Positions 58,764 through 64,000 of a DNA stretch of 64,000 nt are shown here, in pieces. Origin of the DNA: Sphingobacteriaceae bacterium. Lineage in GTDB: Bacteria > Bacteroidota > Bacteroidia > B-17B0 > Aurantibacillaceae. The translations under genes and the position numbers were made by a program. Where the stretch lies: NCBI GenBank assembly GCA_016705695.1, contig JADJLA010000001.1, positions 496,001-560,000 on the forward strand. The letters are read 5' to 3'. The notes beneath the pieces are model-generated. The model was not told the origin of the DNA, did no database searches, and saw only the letters and a program-made list of their open reading frames with translations. The first letter of the stretch is position 1. Every line of letters begins with the position of its first letter.

Positions 58764-59420
58764 ACAGCCAAGTGTTTAATAATAACAAGAGCATTCCGTA
58801 AAATACGTCCTCAAAAGGGATCGTAAAAAGTCGCACATTCATATTTTCGGTATTGTTATACCACACAATTGGCTCATCTATCCATGAGCCGGTTAAAATT
58901 CCATTAACAATAAAAAATGGGAGAAGAATAATGAGATAACTAAAGTAAAAAAGAGACAGCCATTTTGCTTTTTCTATGAAAAACAAGTAGATGATAAGGC
59001 TACATAAGGAGAGTAAGGTAACCACTGTATAAAGTTTTGTAACAAAACAATACCTGTAATAGATAGACTGATGATAAGAAAAATGGATACGTATAATGAG
59101 TTTATTTTTATTTTCTTAAAAAATAGTTTGAAGCAGTGGTAAGTAAATAAGCTTGCATATGGCACACAAATGAAAAAAAGAACTTCTTCTATAGGAAGAT
59201 TTAGAATTTTAAGACCGCAAATATAGTTTTCGTTAAAACCCCACACACCAATTTTTGTGTAAAGCATATCCCAGGCAATAAAAAGTATGGTAACCAATAT
59301 GTTTGCCGGCCAAAATGCCTTCCATGTTTTGTGAAAATTTAGTTTGGTATGAAAACTAAAAATAAAAGGTGCCAAAATGGTAGCAACATCAATAATTAAG
59401 TAAGTGAACTTATTGTTCAT
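58735..59420 (-). CDS. Lycopene cyclase (CrtYc/Yd fusion type), interrupted by a one-base frameshift
   Basis: Membrane enzyme forming beta-ionone rings on lycopene, of the heterodimer-derived CrtYc-Yd/'lycopene cyclase domain' family. As read it is two overlapping frames. The N-half (from ATG 59420) contains FIAWDMLYTKIGVWGFNENY and LPIEEVLFFICVPY. The C-half (to 58735) contains FFIVNGILTGSWIDEPIVWY and LFTIPFEDVFYGML. Adding one T to the TTTT (AAAA at 59044-59047 on the plus strand) joins them as IVFVTKLYTVVTLL, giving a normal 228-residue protein with about six membrane helices. It overlaps crtZ by 11 nt and the glycosyltransferase by 29 nt. Confidence 0.85.
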
Positions 59421-59874
59421 TCTTTTTAACCTCCTTAAAATATTTGATAGGGGCCCAAAGCATCCCAAAGCATTCACCATTCTCTGGCCCTAAGTGCTTA
59501 TGATGGATCTTGTGCGCTTTTCTTATAGCTCTAAAGTAAAGTGAATTTGCGTTACGCAATACTTTTAATCGCTGATGGATAAAAAGATCATGAATAAAGA
59601 AGTAGGCTGCTCCATAAAGGGTGATCCCAATTCCTATCCAAAAGGGAAAACTGAAATTCTCAAAACCTATTATAAAGCAAATAATTGCTGGGAGGGCAAA
59701 AATCACAAAAAAATAATCATTCTTTTCGAAAGTCCTGTGGTCGTGTGGCTCGTGATGATCTCTATGTAAATTCCAAAGCAATCCATGCATAATATATTTA
59801 TGCGCTAGCCAAGCAACGGCTTCCATCCCGATAAATGCAGTTGCTATTGTAAAAATATTTAGTAGCCAGTTCAT
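59410..59874 (-). CDS. crtZ: Beta-carotene hydroxylase CrtZ
   Basis: Di-iron membrane hydroxylase of the fatty-acid-hydroxylase superfamily that converts beta-carotene to zeaxanthin. The histidine boxes HKYIMH, HRDHHEPH, HDLFIH and HKIHHKH are complete and in the standard order, with three to four hydrophobic helices between them. The 154-residue length fits bacterial CrtZ. Preceded by a 27-nt gap from the unknown gene upstream and overlapping the lycopene cyclase start by 11 nt. Confidence 0.92.
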   Translation of the reverse strand: MNWLLNIFTIATAFIGMEAVAWLAHKYIMHGLLWNLHRDHHEPHDHRTFEKNDYFFVIFALPAIICFIIGFENFSFPFWIGIGITLYGAAYFFIHDLFIHQRLKVLRNANSLYFRAIRKAHKIHHKHLGPENGECFGMLWAPIKYFKEVKKNEQ

Positions 59875-59901
59875 TAGTTAAAGTTATAAATTAACATTGT
59901 A

Positions 59902-60402
59902 TTAAAATAAATTTCTTTCTTCTATGCTGCAATATTTAGGATTATTCATGTAATTTTTAATACGATCCTTAAGGTCACCGTCTTTTAGCATCGAATATCC
60001 ATATAAGATCACAGCTTTATCTTCTTTGGTTTTACTGCTATAGGCTAAGAAGCTAGGGGCATTGGTTTGAACGCAATAACGAAGAAATCTGAGTTCGATA
60101 TTTGTAGGTTCTTTTACTATTGCATTATCTAAAAGATCCTTTCCTTTCAAAAAGAAACTAAGTTTGTTATAAGGATTCCATGAATAATTAGCTTTTATCA
60201 TGTATGACATGCCTTTATAACCGACAAGTAAATTTGGGCTAATGCTTGGTGATGTTTTTAGGTGATCATAAAATTTTTCCGCTTCATCCTTATCTTCAGA
60301 AGCTTTATAATAAAGATTACGAACTTTGATGATGTCATTGTCACCGCCAAATATGTTTAGTGGAATGAATATAGCTAATATTATCTTTAAAAAAATCCTC
60401 AT
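59902..60402 (-). CDS. Unknown exported protein within the carotenoid cluster
   Basis: A 166-residue protein with an N-terminal signal (IFLKIILAIFIPLNIFG) and a helical, TPR-like mature part (KVRNLYYKASEDKDEAEKFY, LLDNAIVKEPTNIELRFLRY). I recognise no characterised family. It overlaps the crtB stop by 4 nt, so it is translated together with the carotenoid enzymes. A structural or assembly role at the membrane is possible but unsupported. Confidence 0.65.
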   Translation of the reverse strand: MRIFLKIILAIFIPLNIFGGDNDIIKVRNLYYKASEDKDEAEKFYDHLKTSPSISPNLLVGYKGMSYMIKANYSWNPYNKLSFFLKGKDLLDNAIVKEPTNIELRFLRYCVQTNAPSFLAYSSKTKEDKAVILYGYSMLKDGDLKDRIKNYMNNPKYCSIEERNLF

Positions 60403-61235
60403 AACATTCTAAGGCTGTGTTTAAAATATGAACGCGCAAGTAAACCCACCTTTTGGTAGTTAGAAATTCGTATTCTTTCCAACATGATCTTACATGAAGG
60501 AATCCCTTTGATCTTTGTAAAAAGAGCGTAGTAGTAAACATAGGCAACATACACACCAAATCTGGAGGTTGTGGGTAGTTGTTTAATACCTTCTAAGGCC
60601 GCTCTAAAATCTGCTTCTATGTCCAATTCAATTTCTGCTTTTTCTTTCGCCGTTAAACGAGCAATATCAACATTTGGAAAGTATATACGGCCTAGTGTTT
60701 TATAATCGTCCTTTAGATCGCGTAAGAAATTGATCTTTTGGAAGGCAGAACCTAATTTCATAGCAGAGGGTTTTAATTTTTGATATGAATCTTCATCTCC
60801 ATTTGTAAATACACGCAAGCACATCAAGCCAACTACCTCTGCCGATCCTAAAATGTAATTCTTGTATGAATCTTCGGAATGGAATTGTTGTGTAAGATCC
60901 ATTTCCATGCTATCTAAAAAGCAATCGATCAATTCTATTTCGATCTTATATTGCTTCACCACTTTTTGAAAGCTATTAAGAACGGGGTTCAAGCTTAAAC
61001 CTCTATCAATGGCTTTATAAGTTTCTTGCCTAAATTCATCAAATAGTAAGCGTTTATCATAATCATGAAATGAATCTACTATTTCATCGGCAAAGCGAAC
61101 AAAGCCATAGATATTATAAATAGGTTCATGAATGCTTTTTTTTAGGCAATGAATACCAAGGGAAAAACTAGTGCTATAAGTTCTGGTAGTGAGTTTGCTT
61201 GTAGCATATGATACTTCATCAAACAAGTGCTTCAT
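60399..61235 (-). CDS. crtB: Phytoene synthase CrtB
   Basis: Condenses two geranylgeranyl diphosphates to phytoene, the first committed step of carotenoid synthesis. The two Asp-rich motifs are seen in YGFVRFADEIVDSF and NFLRDLKDDYKTLGRIYFP, with TYSTSFSLGIHCL near the N-terminus. 278 residues is typical for the Bacteroidota form. It overlaps crtI by 17 nt and the following unknown gene by 4 nt. Confidence 0.94.
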   Translation of the reverse strand: MKHLFDEVSYATSKLTTRTYSTSFSLGIHCLKKSIHEPIYNIYGFVRFADEIVDSFHDYDKRLLFDEFRQETYKAIDRGLSLNPVLNSFQKVVKQYKIEIELIDCFLDSMEMDLTQQFHSEDSYKNYILGSAEVVGLMCLRVFTNGDEDSYQKLKPSAMKLGSAFQKINFLRDLKDDYKTLGRIYFPNVDIARLTAKEKAEIELDIEADFRAALEGIKQLPTTSRFGVYVAYVYYYALFTKIKGIPSCKIMLERIRISNYQKVGLLARSYFKHSLRML

Positions 61236-62712
61236 GGTTGGTCTTTTTTAAATAGTTAATGGTTTGTTGTGCAGATATCTTTCCTGAAATAAGCGCAGGC
61301 GGCACTCCAGGTCCTGGAACCGTTAGTTGCCCTGCGTAAAAGAGGTTCTTTAAATGTTTATTGCGAATAGAAGGTTTAAATACCGCAGTTTGAGATAAGG
61401 TATTTGCCAGGCCATAGGCATTACCTTTAAATGCGTTGTAATCGGTAACAAAATCGTTAACGCAGTAGCGTTTTTTGTAAATCACATGAGCGTTAATACT
61501 ATCATCACACTCCTTCTCTAAACGTTCCATTACTTTTGTATAATAACTTTCTCTCAGTTCATTTGTGTCATTTAAGCCGGGAGCAATTGGAATAAGGATA
61601 AACAGATTTTCCATGCCTATTGGGGCAACGCTCTCGTCTGTTTTTGAAGGGCAGCATACATAAAACAAAGGATCGCTTGGCCATTGTGGTTCGTCGTAGA
61701 TCTCAAATGAGTGTTTTTCAAAATCGCGATCAAAAAATAGATTATGATGAATAAGTTTTTTTATTTTTTTAGAAACGCCAACGTAAAATATAAGGCATGA
61801 AGGAGCAAGCGTTTTTTTATCCCAATAACCGGTCTTGTAATTCCTAAATTCAGGATCAAGTAATTTTTGTTCAATATGATGGTAATCTCCTGTGGCTAAT
61901 AGAGCATCGCACGCAAACTCGCCTTGGCTTGTGTTAACACTACTGACTAATTTATGTGTGGCATTGATCTTATTTACCTCGCAGTTTGTTATTATATCCA
62001 CGCCCATTTCCATAGCTAGCTGCTGCATACCTTCAGTTATTTTTCGCATCCCACCCATGGGGTAAAATGTTCCTAGCTCCAAGGCGGCGTAATTCATTAA
62101 ACTATAAAGGGCAGGTATGTTTTTTGGCCTTGCTCCTAAAAAAAGCACGGGAAATTCCATAATGGCAACCAATCTTTCATCTTTAAAAAAACTTCTAACG
62201 TAGTTTTTGATCGACCTGAACATATGCGATTTAATTGCCCCATTAATAACTTCATAATTGGCAAACTCTAACCATGAAAGAGCAGGCTTGTATGCCAGTT
62301 TTTGCATTCCCACACGGTATTTAAATTCACCTTCTTTTAAAAATGTAGTGAGCTTATCACCGCTTCCCTTTTCTATACTTTCAAAAAGTTCAAGAAGTTC
62401 TTCTTTATTATCAGGTATTTGTATCACTTCTCCCTTTCCAAAAAATATCTGGAAGCCCGGATCAAGTTTTTTTAGATCATAGTAATCGGAAGTTGTTTTG
62501 CCAAAGTTATTGAAGAAGGTTTCAAACGCATCAGGCATCCAGTACCAGCTAGGGCCCATGTCAAACATAAAGCCGTTCTCTTCAAAGGCACGAGCTCTTC
62601 CGCCTATGTGAGCATTTTTTTCTAACACTGTAACGGTATTTCCTTGCTTGGCTAAATATGCCGCAGCCGCTAATCCGGAGAACCCACTACCTATGATATT
62701 AATTTTAGACAT
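61219..62712 (-). CDS. crtI: Phytoene desaturase CrtI
   Basis: FAD-dependent desaturase converting phytoene stepwise to lycopene. The N-terminal dinucleotide-binding fold reads IIGSGFSGLAAAAYLAKQG followed by VLEKNAHIGGRA, and the C-terminal CrtI signature is FYAGQLTVPGPGVPPALISG. 497 residues is normal. First structural gene of the cluster, with its own promoter at 62734-62765, and overlapping crtB by 17 nt. Whether it stops at neurosporene or lycopene cannot be told from sequence, but the cyclase downstream implies lycopene. Confidence 0.95.
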   Translation of the reverse strand: MSKINIIGSGFSGLAAAAYLAKQGNTVTVLEKNAHIGGRARAFEENGFMFDMGPSWYWMPDAFETFFNNFGKTTSDYYDLKKLDPGFQIFFGKGEVIQIPDNKEELLELFESIEKGSGDKLTTFLKEGEFKYRVGMQKLAYKPALSWLEFANYEVINGAIKSHMFRSIKNYVRSFFKDERLVAIMEFPVLFLGARPKNIPALYSLMNYAALELGTFYPMGGMRKITEGMQQLAMEMGVDIITNCEVNKINATHKLVSSVNTSQGEFACDALLATGDYHHIEQKLLDPEFRNYKTGYWDKKTLAPSCLIFYVGVSKKIKKLIHHNLFFDRDFEKHSFEIYDEPQWPSDPLFYVCCPSKTDESVAPIGMENLFILIPIAPGLNDTNELRESYYTKVMERLEKECDDSINAHVIYKKRYCVNDFVTDYNAFKGNAYGLANTLSQTAVFKPSIRNKHLKNLFYAGQLTVPGPGVPPALISGKISAQQTINYLKKTNHEALV

Positions 62713-62733
62713 TTATTTTGTTTAACTTATATG

Positions 62734-62765
62734 CAAAAATATTAAACAAAACTGAAACTACCAAA
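62734..62765 (-). promoter_or_regulatory. Promoter of the carotenoid operon
   Basis: On the minus strand TTTG (62762-62765), 20 nt, then TATTTTTG (62734-62741): both exact consensus elements. The predicted leader to the crtI ATG is about 17 nt. The 121-nt spacer between this operon and the upstream CarH-like gene is where a MerR-type repressor would be expected to bind; I could not define an operator. Confidence 0.65.
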
Positions 62766-62833
62766 TGGATCTATCTACTAAAATGTTAATAATAGTTGAA
62801 ATGGGGGGAGTGAATGGTATTGAAATTAGCTAC

Positions 62834-63712
62834 TTACAGGTTTTTCACTAGCTCTGAAGGGGAGCTAAGAAGGGTGATGTTTTTTATCTTTTTAACAAGT
62901 TGATCTAAAGGATAGCTTCCTGCAACCATTAATTTTATGCCCGGATGTTTTTTTGAAATGAATAATAGATCAGAAACGATCTGCTCGGGTTTGTGGCGAG
63001 CAATGTAGAGCGTTAGAAGATGTGTGGGTTTTACATTTTTAATTACATCAAGCAAATTGTTGGCAGGAACATTTTGCCCAAGGTAAACGGTTTTGTAACC
63101 ATGCGTTCGGATGATATAATCTGAAAATAACAGCCCTGTTTCGTGCCACTCTTCATTTGGAAGGAAAAGAACGAAGCTCTTTGAACGTTTGGTTGGCGCC
63201 GGTAATCCGTCAATGGCAGTAATTAATTTTCGGCGAATGATAGCACTTGCAAAATGTTCTTGTACGGGCATGGCTTCTTCCATCGACCACATTAATCCTG
63301 TTTTGTGTAAAAATGGATAGAATACTTTGAGCATAGCTTGATACATTCCAAATCGAATAACTGCTGAAGAAAATGTTTTTTCAAATGCAGTCTCATCAAA
63401 CGCAAGCATCGCGGCGGTAAGCTCATTTATAAAACCTGTGCAAATAGCATCTTCGCTCACAACATGTTGTAATTCCTGGATCCTTGAATTGATCTCTTTA
63501 TCAGAAAATTCCGAGATCTTCGAGATCTTTATTCCTTGCGCTAATAGAGTAGACACCTTCAAAAGCTTGCGTGCCTGATCATCGTCGTAATATCTTATAT
63601 TGGTGGATGTACGATGAGGCTCTATTAAATTATAGCGTTTCTCCCAAATACGAATAGTATGCGCTTTAATTCCGGTTAACCTTTCAAGGTCGGCTATTTG
63701 GTATGAGTTCAA
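62834..63712 (-). CDS. MerR-family CarH/LitR-like regulator with B12-binding domain
   Basis: A 292-residue transcriptional regulator. The MerR winged-helix head is at about 5-70 (IADLERLTGIKAHTIRIWEKRY). A B12-binding four-helix cap follows at about 90-170, and a Rossmann-like cobalamin domain at about 175-292. The cap has the CarH-type Wx9EH motif (Trp142, Glu152, His153). The cobalamin loop reads ExHxxG (EWHETG, His190), the position of the lower axial His in DxHxxG. This is the architecture of adenosylcobalamin-dependent light sensors that repress carotenoid genes in the dark. The start codon appears to be TTG at 63712. It lies just upstream of crtI. Confidence 0.87.
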   Translation of the reverse strand: MNSYQIADLERLTGIKAHTIRIWEKRYNLIEPHRTSTNIRYYDDDQARKLLKVSTLLAQGIKISKISEFSDKEINSRIQELQHVVSEDAICTGFINELTAAMLAFDETAFEKTFSSAVIRFGMYQAMLKVFYPFLHKTGLMWSMEEAMPVQEHFASAIIRRKLITAIDGLPAPTKRSKSFVLFLPNEEWHETGLLFSDYIIRTHGYKTVYLGQNVPANNLLDVIKNVKPTHLLTLYIARHKPEQIVSDLLFISKKHPGIKLMVAGSYPLDQLVKKIKNITLLSSPSELVKNL

Positions 63713-63784
63713 TGAGTAATGTTTTTCAATATTAAATAATAATGATCTTCTAATGGCAATAAGTTATCATCAGTTTTTGTATTC

Positions 63785-64000
63785 TTAGTTAAGAACATAG
63801 ATACTATAATTAAGAATGCTTGCAAAGCTTACCCAAATTAAATACGGAATTTGAAGCAGCGCTGCTGTTTTATGGATCTTGTAAAAGCTAATGATCATGG
63901 CTAGTATCGTTAGCCACATACATATGATCTCTATAAATGCCCATCCTGTTTGGTGTAAATTAAAAAATATATAGCTCCAACATAAATTAATTGCAAACTG
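63785..64000 (-). CDS. tspO: TspO/MBR-family protein (tryptophan-rich sensory protein), 5' end outside window
   Basis: The last 71 codons of a gene that runs out of the window. The reading frame from the window end to TAA at 63785-63787 shows INLCWSYIFF, FIEIICMWLTIL, LLQIPYLIWVSFASILN and a terminal LN. These are the conserved blocks of the C-terminal three membrane helices of TspO/CrtK. TspO binds tetrapyrroles and is commonly linked to carotenoid/light regulation. It lies 72 nt upstream of the CarH-like gene on the same strand, so it belongs to the pigment cluster. Confidence 0.85.
   Translation of the reverse strand, partial: QFAINLCWSYIFFNLHQTGWAFIEIICMWLTILAMIISFYKIHKTAALLQIPYLIWVSFASILNYSIYVLN

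Noticed and set aside
1..64000. tRNA, rRNA, transposase or prophage genes
   Set aside because: I looked through the spacers on both strands and found no cloverleaf-like or rRNA-like sequence and no transposase, integrase or phage structural genes.

Overview
The window is chromosomal DNA from a member of the Bacteroidota. Several genes are preceded by the characteristic promoter of that phylum (TTTG, about 19-20 nt, TAnnTTTG). The protein families also fit: SpoIIE phosphatases with TPR repeats, a CarB without the C-terminal regulatory domain, a UvrA with an altered first zinc finger, and a lycopene cyclase of the CrtYc/Yd type. DNA is AT-rich and genes are packed with 1-29 nt overlaps. No rRNA, tRNA, prophage, transposase or CRISPR array was seen. 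I cannot name the genus.

Layout. 1-8.2 kb: a TPR-SpoIIE protein cut by the window edge, an S41 peptidase, a Lys1-like dehydrogenase, an Omp85-type outer-membrane protein coupled to a CBS protein, then pdxJ and an alpha/beta hydrolase. 8.3-13.7 kb: a candidate 41-residue membrane peptide, an RlmI-type rRNA methyltransferase and a biotin operon bioB-F-D-A with a textbook promoter. 13.6-22.6 kb: PAP2 phosphatase and TamB on the minus strand, then tsaD, an ABC-F ATPase and pssA. 22.7-28.5 kb: purS, metK, a segment of obviously poor sequence, a PEBP-family protein, a lipoprotein, a cold-shock protein, tcdA, tatD and a GlcD-like oxidase. 28.8-41.2 kb: a large TraB/GumN protein, an RsmI-like methylase, a PgpH-like HD hydrolase, then polysaccharide export genes (Wza-like, Wzc-like, rfbC, WecA-like) and a lytic transglycosylase. 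41.4-55.2 kb: uvrA, a small basic secreted protein, purD, a cytochrome c lipoprotein with a hydrolase, two tandem TPR-SpoIIE paralogues and carB. 55.3-55.9 kb: a GxxExxY nuclease-like gene enclosed by inverted repeats. 57.6-64 kb: a minus-strand carotenoid cluster tspO - carH-like merR - crtI - crtB - unknown - crtZ - lycopene cyclase - glycosyltransferase, which would carry prenyl precursors through lycopene to a glycosylated xanthophyll, probably under light/B12 control.

Points that need care. At least four genes carry single-base frameshifts located in homopolymers (ABC-F, metK, the transglycosylase start, lycopene cyclase), and 24235-24480 looks like degraded sequence rather than biology. 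This points to base-calling error more than to gene decay. The most interesting non-gene structures are the GxxExxY cassette with its family of TTAACCACG repeats, and the duplicated TPR-SpoIIE units. Each of these units is followed by the same relic of a third phosphatase C-terminus split by a small hairpin.
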